Shown piece after piece: positions 15,682 to 22,700 of a stretch of DNA of 31,265 nucleotides; the first letter of the stretch is position 1, and every line of letters starts with the position of its first letter. A program made the position numbers and the translations under genes. This DNA is from JAKLFA01 sp964450385 (GTDB lineage Bacteria; Omnitrophota; Gorgyraeia; Zapsychrales; JANLHA01): contig CAYVEC010000019.1 of the NCBI GenBank assembly GCA_964450385.1, positions 1 to 31,265 on the forward strand, in the 5' to 3' direction. Under the pieces are notes generated by a model. The model saw only the letters and a list, made by a program, of their open reading frames with translations. It was not told where the DNA came from and made no database searches.

Positions 15682-16851
15682 TTGAAGATTAATCATCGGG
15701 TTAACCAACTTGAGGCATCATCAACGCTTGCGATCACGGCCCGGGCTAAGGAATTGAGCGCCCAGGGACATGATGTGGTGAGTTTTGCGGCAGGGGAACC
15801 AGATTTTGACACCCCGGATCATATTAAGGCCGCCGCGATCAAGGCGATTCAGGACGGCTTTACCAAATACACCCCGAGCATCGGGGCCCTCTCGCTTCGA
15901 GAAGAGATCTCAAAAAAATTTAAACGTGACAATCAACTGACTTACACGCCGGCGCAGATCGCGGTGTCGAACGGGGCGAAACATTCCCTGTATTGCGCCA
16001 TCCAGACGCTTGTTGATGACGGAGATGAGGTCCTCATTCCCGCTCCGTATTGGGTCAGTTATCCCGAGATGGTAAAATTGGCGGGGGCGGTCTCAACCTT
16101 CGTCGCGACCGAGGCGGCCAATGATTTTAAGATGACCCCCGCTCAGTTAAAGCGCGCGATTTCGCCGCGTACCCGTATGCTGATTTTGAATTCCCCGTCG
16201 AATCCCACGGGCAGTGTTTATACGAAGACTGAGCTTCAGGCCCTGGCTGAGATCTGTGTCGCGAAAAAGATATGGATCATCAGCGACGAGATCTATGAAA
16301 AATTGATCTATGATGCCGATGAGTATGTCTCGGTTGCGGCCTTAAGCAAGGAAATCTATGATGGGACGATCACCGTTAACGGCGTCTCGAAGGCCTATTC
16401 GATGACGGGTTGGCGGATCGGTTACGCCGCTGGCCCGACTGCGGTCATGAATCACATCAAAAATTTTCAGGACCACACGACATCGAATCCGTGTTCGATC
16501 AGCCAGGCGGCGGCCCTTCAGGCCTTGAAATCGTCTGATGACGAGGTCCTTAAGATGCGTCGTGAATTTAAGAAACGGCGGGATCTGATGATGGCGAAAA
16601 TGGACCAGGTGCCCGGCGTTTCCTACATTCGTCCTGAGGGGGCGTTTTATCTTTTCTGCGATTTTTCTTCGTTAGGCATTCCCTCGATGGAGATCGCCCA
16701 AAAAATTCTCGATGAGGCCAAGGTAGCCCTGATCCCCGGAGAGGGATTCGGAGCCCCCGGGTATGTCCGTCTGAGTTTTGCCACGTCTGAGGAACGGATC
16801 ATCGAGGGGGTCGCTCGGATCGCCCGATGGATTCGGTCTGTCCGTTCGTAA
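15682..16851 (+). CDS. aspC: Pyridoxal-phosphate aminotransferase, class I (aspartate/prephenate type)
   Basis: Fold-type I PLP enzyme that moves the amino group of aspartate (and, in some members, glutamate to prephenate) to 2-oxo acids. The PLP Lys is K237 in NGVSKAYSMTGWRIGY; N174 (NSPSNPTG), D202 and Y205 (SDEIY) and R245 are the usual cofactor contacts; the C-terminal YVRLSFATSEE holds the carboxylate-binding Arg. At 389 residues it resembles the Thermus/Bacillus-type (I-gamma) enzymes. The start is TTG 15682, supported by AGGAGG at 15671-15676. It follows rplQ closely and may be read through from the ribosomal operon. The exact substrate is not decidable from sequence. Confidence 0.88.
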   Translation: MKINHRVNQLEASSTLAITARAKELSAQGHDVVSFAAGEPDFDTPDHIKAAAIKAIQDGFTKYTPSIGALSLREEISKKFKRDNQLTYTPAQIAVSNGAKHSLYCAIQTLVDDGDEVLIPAPYWVSYPEMVKLAGAVSTFVATEAANDFKMTPAQLKRAISPRTRMLILNSPSNPTGSVYTKTELQALAEICVAKKIWIISDEIYEKLIYDADEYVSVAALSKEIYDGTITVNGVSKAYSMTGWRIGYAAGPTAVMNHIKNFQDHTTSNPCSISQAAALQALKSSDDEVLKMRREFKKRRDLMMAKMDQVPGVSYIRPEGAFYLFCDFSSLGIPSMEIAQKILDEAKVALIPGEGFGAPGYVRLSFATSEERIIEGVARIARWIRSVRS

Positions 16852-16874
16852 GACGCCATTTCGTGAGAGGGTCC

Positions 16875-16903
16875 TAGACCTAAAAAATGTTCCGTGATAC
16901 ACT
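16875..16903 (+). promoter_or_regulatory. Candidate sigma70-type promoter of pilT
   Basis: TAGACC (16875-16880) as -35 and TACACT (16898-16903) as -10 are separated by exactly 17 bases, with a TGA just before the -10 (extended -10 form). It lies in the 125-base gap between the aminotransferase and pilT, 73 bases upstream of the pilT start. Pattern match only. Confidence 0.5.
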
Positions 16904-16976
16904 AAATCGCTATTGATGATCGTCGCGATCACAGGTTCAATGATGGGAAATTAGGTGCGCCCGCAAAGGAGAGGAC

Positions 16977-18041
16977 ATGGATCTTCGAGAATTATTATTG
17001 ATGGCCAACGAACGCAAGGCGTCCGACCTTCATTTGACATTTGATACCCCGCCTATCCTTCGGATCGATGGGGATCTTGTGAGCACAGACCGGGAGCCCC
17101 TCACCAAGGACCAGCTCAAGAAGATCATTTACGGCGTCCTCTCGGACCGCCAGAAGGAGAAATTCGAACAGGACCGCGAGCTTGATTTTTCTTTAGCCCT
17201 TTCTGGGATGGACCGCTATCGCGTCAATGTCCATATTCAGCGCGGGTCTGTTGAGGCTGCCTTCCGACGGATCCCGTTGTTTATCCCGAACATGGAGGAA
17301 TTGGGGCTGCCGCCGGTCCTCGCGGATCTCGCCCGCAAGCGTAATGGGCTGGTTCTTATCACTGGGCCGACCGGGACCGGAAAGACTACGACCCTTGCCT
17401 CGATTATCAATCTCATCAATGAGGAGCGCAAAGAGCTCATCATTATGATCGAGGATCCGATCGAATATGTTCATTTTAATAAAAAATCCGTGATCAAACA
17501 GCGTGAGGTCTTTAGCGATACCCATTCTTTTGCCGAGGCCCTCAAACGGTGTCTCCGTCAGGATCCGGATGTTATCGTCGTCGGTGAGATGCGTGACCTC
17601 GAGACGATCTCGACCGCGCTGACCGCGGCTGAAACTGGGCATTTGGTCCTGGCCACCCTTCATACGCCTGATGCCCCGCAGACGATCGAGCGTATCATTG
17701 ATGTCTTTCCTCCTCATCAGCAGGGACAGGTCCGTTTGCAGCTTGCCTCGGCGCTTCAAGGGGTCGTGTCCCAGGTTCTTTTGCCCCGTGCCGAGGGTGA
17801 GGGACGGGTTCTGGCCACCGAGATCATGATGGCGACCCCCGGGGTGCGGAATCTGATCCGGGAGCAGGCGATCGAACAGCTGCCGACCGCGATCCAGACC
17901 GGGAGCGCTTACGGGATGCATACGATGGACAAGTGCCTGCAGTTGTTGTGTCAGAGCGGCACGGTGAAGTATGAGGACATTCTGCCGCACATTAAGAATC
18001 TTGAGGAATTCCGACAGATGTTCAATGCGAGAAACGCGTAG
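16977..18041 (+). CDS. pilT: Type IV pilus retraction ATPase PilT
   Basis: Hexameric cytoplasmic ATPase that powers pilus retraction, giving twitching and DNA uptake in known systems. Visible: an N-terminal PAS-like domain (ASDLHLTFDTPPILRIDG), Walker A GPTGTGKT at 130-137, the Asp box IEDPIEYVH, Walker B DVIVVGEMRD near 198-207, the His box HLVLATLHT, and GVRNLIRE at 289-296, which is the PilT form of the AIRNLIRE retraction motif and separates it from PilB. At 354 residues it is full length. The SD is GGAG close before the ATG. No other pilus gene lies beside it, and it has its own candidate promoter. Confidence 0.95.
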   Translation: MDLRELLLMANERKASDLHLTFDTPPILRIDGDLVSTDREPLTKDQLKKIIYGVLSDRQKEKFEQDRELDFSLALSGMDRYRVNVHIQRGSVEAAFRRIPLFIPNMEELGLPPVLADLARKRNGLVLITGPTGTGKTTTLASIINLINEERKELIIMIEDPIEYVHFNKKSVIKQREVFSDTHSFAEALKRCLRQDPDVIVVGEMRDLETISTALTAAETGHLVLATLHTPDAPQTIERIIDVFPPHQQGQVRLQLASALQGVVSQVLLPRAEGEGRVLATEIMMATPGVRNLIREQAIEQLPTAIQTGSAYGMHTMDKCLQLLCQSGTVKYEDILPHIKNLEEFRQMFNARNA

Positions 18042-18106
18042 GCGGGACGAGGTGGCGCGGTGAATGGTGACAGATGGGATTATGTCGCCGGCCGGGGAGT
18101 CCGGCC

Positions 18107-18733
18107 ATGATGTTTGATGTTGATGACGCAGGGTTTCTCCCTTTTGGAGAGGCGTGGAAGCGGCAATATGATGCGGTTGAACAGGTCCGCAGGTCTGGTC
18201 GTTCCCGGCTTATCCTCTGTGAACATCCCACAGTTCTTACCTTGGGGCGTTTGGCCCATCAGCAGCATATTTTGAGTTCACGGGAGGCACTCGCCCGGAA
18301 TGGAATTGCAGTCGTTGAGACGGATCGCGGCGGTGAGGTGACACTGCACGCGCCGGGTCAATTGGTCGTGTATCCCATTGTCCGCCTCGACGGACCGGCG
18401 AGGGACCTTCATCGATATCTTCATTTATTAGAAGAAACGGGGATTGATTTCCTCGATCGTTTTGGTATAGTGTCTGCTAGGGTTCCGGGCAAGACCGGCG
18501 TCTGGGTCGGCGAACGGAAGGTGATCTCGATCGGAATCGGTGTCAGGCGCTGGGTTGCGTTTCACGGGATCGGGATCAATATCAGCACGGATTTGAGTTT
18601 GTTTTCCCTCATCCGGCCCTGCGGCCTTGATGTCGGCATGGTCTCGGTAGCGCAGATCTTAGACCGGGATGTCGAAATGGCCGCGGCAAAGGAGATGGCC
18701 GTGGCATCGTTTGAGGCCTGTTTTAACGGTTAG
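18107..18733 (+). CDS. lipB: Octanoyl-[acyl carrier protein]:protein N-octanoyltransferase LipB
   Basis: Transfers octanoate from acyl carrier protein to the lysine of lipoyl domains, the first step of lipoate synthesis. Signature RGGEVTLHAPGQLVVYP is at 74-90, the catalytic Lys is K138 (ERKVISIG), FHGIGINISTDLSLF follows, and the catalytic Cys is C172 in RPCGL. The start at ATG 18107 is favoured by GGGGAG at 18094-18099; a frame running up to 18074 adds residues without an SD. It gives 208 residues, as in the family. The next gene encodes a lipoyl domain, a likely substrate. LipA is not in the window. Confidence 0.94.
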   Translation: MMFDVDDAGFLPFGEAWKRQYDAVEQVRRSGRSRLILCEHPTVLTLGRLAHQQHILSSREALARNGIAVVETDRGGEVTLHAPGQLVVYPIVRLDGPARDLHRYLHLLEETGIDFLDRFGIVSARVPGKTGVWVGERKVISIGIGVRRWVAFHGIGINISTDLSLFSLIRPCGLDVGMVSVAQILDRDVEMAAAKEMAVASFEACFNG

Positions 18734-18741
18734 GATCAGCA

Positions 18742-18758
18742 GGGTCTCGCGGAGACCC
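18742..18758 (+). other. Perfect 7-bp hairpin just upstream of the lipoyl-domain gene
   Basis: GGGTCTC (18742-18748) and GAGACCC (18752-18758) pair perfectly around a GCG loop, in the 36-base gap between lipB and the lipoyl-domain gene. The SD of that gene (CGGAGG, 18761-18766) begins two bases after the stem. There is no U-run, so it is not a classical terminator. It could stabilise or process the message, or limit access to the SD. Confidence 0.45.
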
Positions 18759-18769
18759 AACGGAGGCAC

Positions 18770-19000
18770 ATGCGATATATTTATTTACCCGACTTGGGAG
18801 AGGGGATCACGGAGGCCGTTGTTGCCTGCTGGCACTGCAGTGCGGGGGATTCGGTGGCCGCTGATACTGATGTGGTCGAGGTGGTGACGGATAAGGCCTC
18901 GTTTAATGTTCCGGCAGGAGAGGCCGGGGTGATTCAGGAGATCCTTATTCAGGAAGGGCAGACCGCGGCCGTTGGGGACCCGCTCGCCCGTCTTCAGTAA
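18770..19000 (+). CDS. Free-standing lipoyl (biotinyl/lipoyl attachment) domain protein
   Basis: A 76-residue protein that is a single lipoyl domain of the 2-oxoacid dehydrogenase E2 type: YLPDLGEGITEAVVACWHC at the N-terminus, the modified Lys K42 in VVTDKASFNVPAG, and IQEILIQEGQTAAVGDPLARL at the end. The full domain is present but there is no hinge, subunit-binding or catalytic acyltransferase domain, unlike a normal E2. It follows lipB by 36 bases with a strong SD (CGGAGG), so the two are probably made together. It may act as a mobile acyl carrier for a partner encoded elsewhere, or be the detached first domain of an E2. It looks E2-like rather than like the GcvH protein. Confidence 0.88.
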   Translation: MRYIYLPDLGEGITEAVVACWHCSAGDSVAADTDVVEVVTDKASFNVPAGEAGVIQEILIQEGQTAAVGDPLARLQ

Positions 19001-19023
19001 CACAGCAACGATCAGGACTGGAC

Positions 19024-20169
19024 GTGACGACACAGAAAAAACGCAGAATTTTATTGATGTACATTACGAAGGTTTCCGGGCATCGTCAGGCCACGATGGC
19101 GGTTCAAAAGGCCTTAAAGGAACTGGACGATTCGGTCGAGACCCCCATTATCAATGGATTCGGTTATACCTACCCCCGCCTTGAGAAAGTCGTGCATGGG
19201 GCTTACATGAGCGTTATTAAGACAACGCCCAAGGTCTGGGATTATTTGTATGACAATCCGAGGATCGTCAAGAAATCGAAATCCATCAAGAAATTCCTTC
19301 ATAAGACGAGCTATGCGAAGCTTGATAAGCTTTTTGAGAAGCATCGGCCGGACACGGTCGTCTGCACCCAGGCCTTTCCGTGCGGGATGGTCGCTGATTA
19401 TAAAAGGGCGAAGGGCCTGGATTTTAAACTCGTAGGGGTTTTGACGGATTATGCCCCGCATTCATTCTGGATTAACGACGGGGTTGATTATTATATTGTC
19501 CCGTCGGCTGACGCGAAGGAACGGTTTGTGGCGAAGGGCATCCCGGAGGACGTGATCAAGGTCTATGGGATCCCGATCAAGTCGAAATTCGCGGTTCAGC
19601 TCGATAAACGCCCGATCGCGGACGGCCTTGGTCTTGACCTGTCGATCCCGACGATCCTGATCATGGGCGGAGGCCAGGGGCTGGGGCCGATCAAGAGCGT
19701 TGTCAAGTCACTGATGAAGATCGAGCTGCCGCTTCAGATGATCGTCCTCACCGGCGTGAATAAGAAACTTGTGAAATGGCTTGATGACAAGGCTCATAAG
19801 AAGAATAAGCACGGCAAGAAGTTCCTGTACTATGAGTACGCGAACAATGTCGATGAGCTCATGGAGGTGTCGGACCTGATCATCACGAAACCGGGTGGAA
19901 TGACGACGAGCGAATCGCTGGCGAAGGGTCTGCCCATGGTGATCGTCAATCCGATCCCGGGTCAGGAGATGCGGAATACTGATTTTCTTCTAAAGAAGGG
20001 GATCGGGATCCGGATCGATAAGACAAGCGACATCAGTGAGGAGATCGAGCTTCTTTTGAAGTCTCCGGACGTTCTGGCGAAAATGAGACAGGCCGCATTT
20101 GAGAACGCCCATCCCCACGCCGCTCAGGATATCGCGCGGCTTATTCTGGATCAGGCCGACGAGCGGTAG
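19024..20169 (+). CDS. Glycosyltransferase family 28, MGDG synthase/processive diacylglycerol glycosyltransferase-like
   Basis: Probable GT-B glycosyltransferase that adds a sugar from a UDP-sugar to a membrane lipid. The N-terminal half resembles the MGDG-synthase domain (ILLMYITKVSGHRQATMAV, then VCTQAFPCGMVADYKR and VLTDYAPHSFWINDGVDYY). The C-terminal half has the glycine-rich GGGQGLGPIKS, and the nucleotide-sugar site KPGGMTTSESLAKGLPMV followed by PIPGQEMRN. The 381 residues are typical of the UgtP group. The start is GTG 19024, with AGGA at 19013-19016. The Lys-rich stretches near residues 80-105 and 255-270 could help membrane binding. Lipid and sugar cannot be named from sequence. 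Confidence 0.85.
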   Translation: MTTQKKRRILLMYITKVSGHRQATMAVQKALKELDDSVETPIINGFGYTYPRLEKVVHGAYMSVIKTTPKVWDYLYDNPRIVKKSKSIKKFLHKTSYAKLDKLFEKHRPDTVVCTQAFPCGMVADYKRAKGLDFKLVGVLTDYAPHSFWINDGVDYYIVPSADAKERFVAKGIPEDVIKVYGIPIKSKFAVQLDKRPIADGLGLDLSIPTILIMGGGQGLGPIKSVVKSLMKIELPLQMIVLTGVNKKLVKWLDDKAHKKNKHGKKFLYYEYANNVDELMEVSDLIITKPGGMTTSESLAKGLPMVIVNPIPGQEMRNTDFLLKKGIGIRIDKTSDISEEIELLLKSPDVLAKMRQAAFENAHPHAAQDIARLILDQADER

Positions 20170-20208
20170 GGGGGGGGAGACGGTCGAAACGCGGGCATCG
20201 GGAGGGGC

Positions 20209-21105
20209 ATGTTTTCATACGCTTTATACAGGGTGACACAGTTTTTCGTGAATCTCTTTCCGATCGGATGGTGTTATCGTGCGGCCGCGGTCCTCGCCGA
20301 CATCAAGTTCCGCCTTGCCTGGGACGATCGGGCGGCTGTCATTGATAATCTGACCGTGATCACGGGGGACCGCCGCCGAGCTGAATTGCTGGCGCCGGAG
20401 GTCTTTCGGCATTTTGGCCGGTATCTTGTTGAGTTCTTCCGGATGACGCATGATGTGGATGATCGATTTATCCGCGACAAGGTCGCGATCAAGAATTTTG
20501 ATTATTTGAAGGATGCCTTGGCCTTTGGTCGAGGCGTTATCATTTTGACGGCCCATGTGGGGAATTGGGAGCTCGGCGGCCTCGTGATCAGCAGCCTCGG
20601 GTACCCGTTCACGGCGATCGCCCTGCCGCATAAGGATCGTCAGGTCAACGAGCTCTTTAATCAGCAGCGGGAAAAGTTTGGGGTCACGATCGTCCCTGTC
20701 CATTTGGCCTTTCGTCGCTGTCTGAAGGACCTCAAGGCCAACGGGGCGGTCGCGGTCTTGGGGGATCGGGATTTTACCGCAACCGGCGAGGTCGGGGAGC
20801 TTTTCGGGAAAAAGACGATGATCCCCAAAGGGGCGGCCCTGTTTGCCTATCGAACGGGAGCAGCGATCCTGCCTAGTTTTTTATGGCGACGTGAAGGAGG
20901 ACGGTTCGTCCTTGAATTTCAATCACCGTTGGTCCTCCCGGATCCGAAGGCGGGGATCTCGGAGGAGGAATATACCCGAATGGTTGTGGCAGAACAGGCG
21001 CGGGTTATCGAAGAGGCGGTCAGGCGCGATCCTGCCCAGTGGCTCCTGTTTCGGCGTTTTTGGTTCGATGAGGCCACGGGGCCGGAAAGGGTGACGAGCA
21101 CATGA
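20209..21105 (+). CDS. Lysophospholipid/lipid A acyltransferase, LpxL/HtrB family
   Basis: Inner-membrane acyltransferase of the family that adds secondary acyl chains to lipid A. The catalytic H-x4-E motif is HVGNWE (H116, E121), followed by the AIALPHKDRQVNELFNQQRE region and LGDRDF with the Arg-Asp pair near 186. The N-terminus has the usual weakly hydrophobic helix (YRVTQFFVNLFPIGWCYR). The 298 residues are typical. The SD GGAGGGG stands just before the ATG. It overlaps the next gene by ATGA, and a glycolipid-type glycosyltransferase precedes it, so a role in envelope lipid assembly is likely. It supports a diderm cell, although relatives exist that act on other lipids. Confidence 0.88.
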   Translation: MFSYALYRVTQFFVNLFPIGWCYRAAAVLADIKFRLAWDDRAAVIDNLTVITGDRRRAELLAPEVFRHFGRYLVEFFRMTHDVDDRFIRDKVAIKNFDYLKDALAFGRGVIILTAHVGNWELGGLVISSLGYPFTAIALPHKDRQVNELFNQQREKFGVTIVPVHLAFRRCLKDLKANGAVAVLGDRDFTATGEVGELFGKKTMIPKGAALFAYRTGAAILPSFLWRREGGRFVLEFQSPLVLPDPKAGISEEEYTRMVVAEQARVIEEAVRRDPAQWLLFRRFWFDEATGPERVTST

Positions 21106-21779
21106 CCTTCTGTGTCCTCATCCCCGTCCTGAACGAGGCCCGGACCATCGGGCCTCTTGTTGCCGGCATTAGGGCGCAGGGCCTTGATGTGGTGGTTGTG
21201 GATGATGGCTCGACCGACGGGTCCGGTGGATTGGCCGCGGCGGCTGGTGCCGCGGTGATCCGCCATGAGGTCTGTCAGGGAAAGGGGAGGGCCTTGCGGG
21301 ATGGGTTTGATTGGGTTTGCCTCCGGGACTACGGCGGGGTCGTGACCATGGACGGCGACGGTCAGCATGCTGTCGGAGACATTCGGGTCCTGTTAAATGC
21401 TGCGCACGATCATCCTGAGGCTGCGATCATCAATGGTTCGCGCATGGGCGATCAGGCTCGGATGCCGGTGATCCGACGCTGGACGAATAGGTTAATGTCG
21501 TTGATGATTTCGTGGCTCTGCCGGCAGCGGATCCCGGACACCCAATGTGGTTTTCGGCTGATCCGTCGGGCCGTTCTCGAGACGGTTGCGTTGACCTCAG
21601 GGAATTTTCAGATTGAAACAGAGGTCCTGGTGAAGGCGTCTCGGGCGGGGTTTCAGATCGTCTCGGTGCCTGTTCAAACGATCTATTCTGGTGAAAAAAG
21701 CCGGATCCGTCCGGTCGTCGACACCTGCCGTTTTGTGGCCTATTTTGTTCAACAGGTTTTTATCCGGTTCACATCATGA
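21102..21779 (+). CDS. Family 2 glycosyltransferase, dolichol-phosphate mannose synthase-like
   Basis: GT-A enzyme that likely moves a sugar from a nucleotide sugar to a lipid phosphate. Motifs: CVLIPVLNEARTIGPLV at the start, VVVVDDGSTDGS (nucleotide-binding), GKGRALRDGFDWV, the metal site VTMDGDGQH, then RMGDQARMPVIRRWTNRLMS and the conserved DTQCGFRLIRR. At 225 residues it has only the catalytic domain, with no C-terminal membrane domain. The start overlaps the acyltransferase stop by four bases, and its stop overlaps the next start by four, so all three are coupled. The substrate is unknown. Confidence 0.86.
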   Translation: MTFCVLIPVLNEARTIGPLVAGIRAQGLDVVVVDDGSTDGSGGLAAAAGAAVIRHEVCQGKGRALRDGFDWVCLRDYGGVVTMDGDGQHAVGDIRVLLNAAHDHPEAAIINGSRMGDQARMPVIRRWTNRLMSLMISWLCRQRIPDTQCGFRLIRRAVLETVALTSGNFQIETEVLVKASRAGFQIVSVPVQTIYSGEKSRIRPVVDTCRFVAYFVQQVFIRFTS

Positions 21780-22483
21780 CGGAGTATCTGGCCCTGTTAG
21801 AGCACCGCATTTTTCGTTTTGCCTTGATCGGCTCCGCTGTGTTTCATGTCGTGTTCCTTGTTGTCCTTTGGTTCTCAAACGCAGAATACAAAAAGAACAT
21901 TCCGCCGGCCTCCCGGGTCGAAATGGTCTATCAGGCGCCTTCCTCGCGGCGTCAGACGCCGGTGAAGGTAGCAGAACGCGTGGAGATGACGCGTGATACG
22001 CCCGCGTCCCTGCCGCCCCGCTCCATGATCCATGACCGGGTTGAGGAGAAGGGTCCGGGATACAGGATCGAGAAACAGCCGGTTCGTCTGCCGCCGGCCC
22101 AGAGCTCGGGCCCTGGCCAGCCGGTCACGATCGAAGGGAAGCGGCAGATCTCGGTGCCTGTTATCGAGGCAGAAAAGATCTCACACTCGCGGTATCTGAC
22201 ATACCATGATCAGGTGCGCAACCGGATCCGCGCGAGGGCCTATTTTTATATCGATAATCCGAGTTTCGAGGTTGGCGAGGTGTACCTGACGTTTGTCCTC
22301 AAGGCCAACGGGCAGCTCGAGGCCGTGAAGATCATTCCGGAGAAAACGCGGGCCAACACCTTTTTGAGGAGCGTGGCGGTAAGGAGTATCAAGGAGTCCG
22401 CGCCGTTTCCGTCTTTTCCCGACGACCTGAAGTATCCGGAATTGACGTTCAATGTCGTTATTTCCTTTGAGGTTGCGGAGTGA
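21776..22483 (+). CDS. TonB-like periplasmic-spanning protein
   Basis: A 235-residue protein with one N-terminal membrane helix (about residues 13-34, FRFALIGSAVFHVVFLVVLW), a middle rich in Pro, Arg and Glu (residues 40-135), and a C-terminal domain of TonB/TolA type (YLTFVLKANGQLEAVKIIPE, then SVAVRSIKESAPFPSFPDDL and LTFNVVISFEV). The layout of inner-membrane anchor, spacer and C-terminal domain is that of TonB-family energy transducers. No ExbB or ExbD gene is near, and it is cotranscribed with envelope enzymes, so a structural or other transport role is equally possible. Confidence 0.75.
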   Translation: MTEYLALLEHRIFRFALIGSAVFHVVFLVVLWFSNAEYKKNIPPASRVEMVYQAPSSRRQTPVKVAERVEMTRDTPASLPPRSMIHDRVEEKGPGYRIEKQPVRLPPAQSSGPGQPVTIEGKRQISVPVIEAEKISHSRYLTYHDQVRNRIRARAYFYIDNPSFEVGEVYLTFVLKANGQLEAVKIIPEKTRANTFLRSVAVRSIKESAPFPSFPDDLKYPELTFNVVISFEVAE

Positions 22484-22500
22484 TATGGGTAAAAATATTC

Positions 22501-22529
22501 TTGCCTAACCTATGAATTTCATGTATAGT
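22501..22529 (+). promoter_or_regulatory. Candidate sigma70-type promoter of the hydrogenase operon
   Basis: TTGCCT (22501-22506) and TATAGT (22524-22529) are separated by exactly 17 bases, a near-consensus -35/-10 pair. It starts 18 bases after the TonB-like gene and about 170 bases before the histidine kinase, giving a leader of about 165 nt. It is the best promoter match in this 217-base gap. Confidence 0.55.
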
Positions 22530-22637
22530 TTGTTCTCAATATTGGTCAGGCGGGTGCCGAAGGCTGTACATTCACACAGATAATACACGGGTGTGGGGGG
22601 AGAGAGATTGTTAGGGATGGTCTTTTTAGGTGTTCAA

Positions 22638-22655
22638 TTGTGAAAATTTTCACAA
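22638..22655 (+). promoter_or_regulatory. 18-bp perfect palindrome, Rex-type operator
   Basis: TTGTGAAAATTTTCACAA is its own reverse complement over all 18 bases and fits the known Rex operator pattern TTGTGAA-N4-TTCACAA exactly. Rex represses fermentation and hydrogenase genes and lets go when NADH is high. The downstream genes encode an NADH-linked [FeFe] hydrogenase, which suits this regulator. The same bases also contain TGTGA-N6-TCACA, the CRP-family consensus, which is the main alternative. It lies about 100 bases past the candidate -10, 46 bases before the kinase start, so it would act as a roadblock or on a closer promoter I cannot see. Confidence 0.65.
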
Positions 22656-22700
22656 AATAGGATCCGCATCGTTTCTCGGATGGGATGAAGGAATGGCGTC

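Noticed and set aside
16917..16931. Short hairpin TGATCG/CGATCA in the pilT leader
   Set aside because: Only six base pairs with a three-base loop and no nearby SD or U-run; such short repeats occur by chance in GATC-rich DNA.
20169..20177. Run of nine G after the GT28 gene as a sign of a frameshift
   Set aside because: It begins at the last base of the stop codon and lies between genes, so a length error there would not change either protein.
22556..22620. Riboswitch or second operator in the hydrogenase leader (CACAC and GTGTG repeats)
   Set aside because: Only five bases pair, with mismatches around them, and no known riboswitch core could be recognised.
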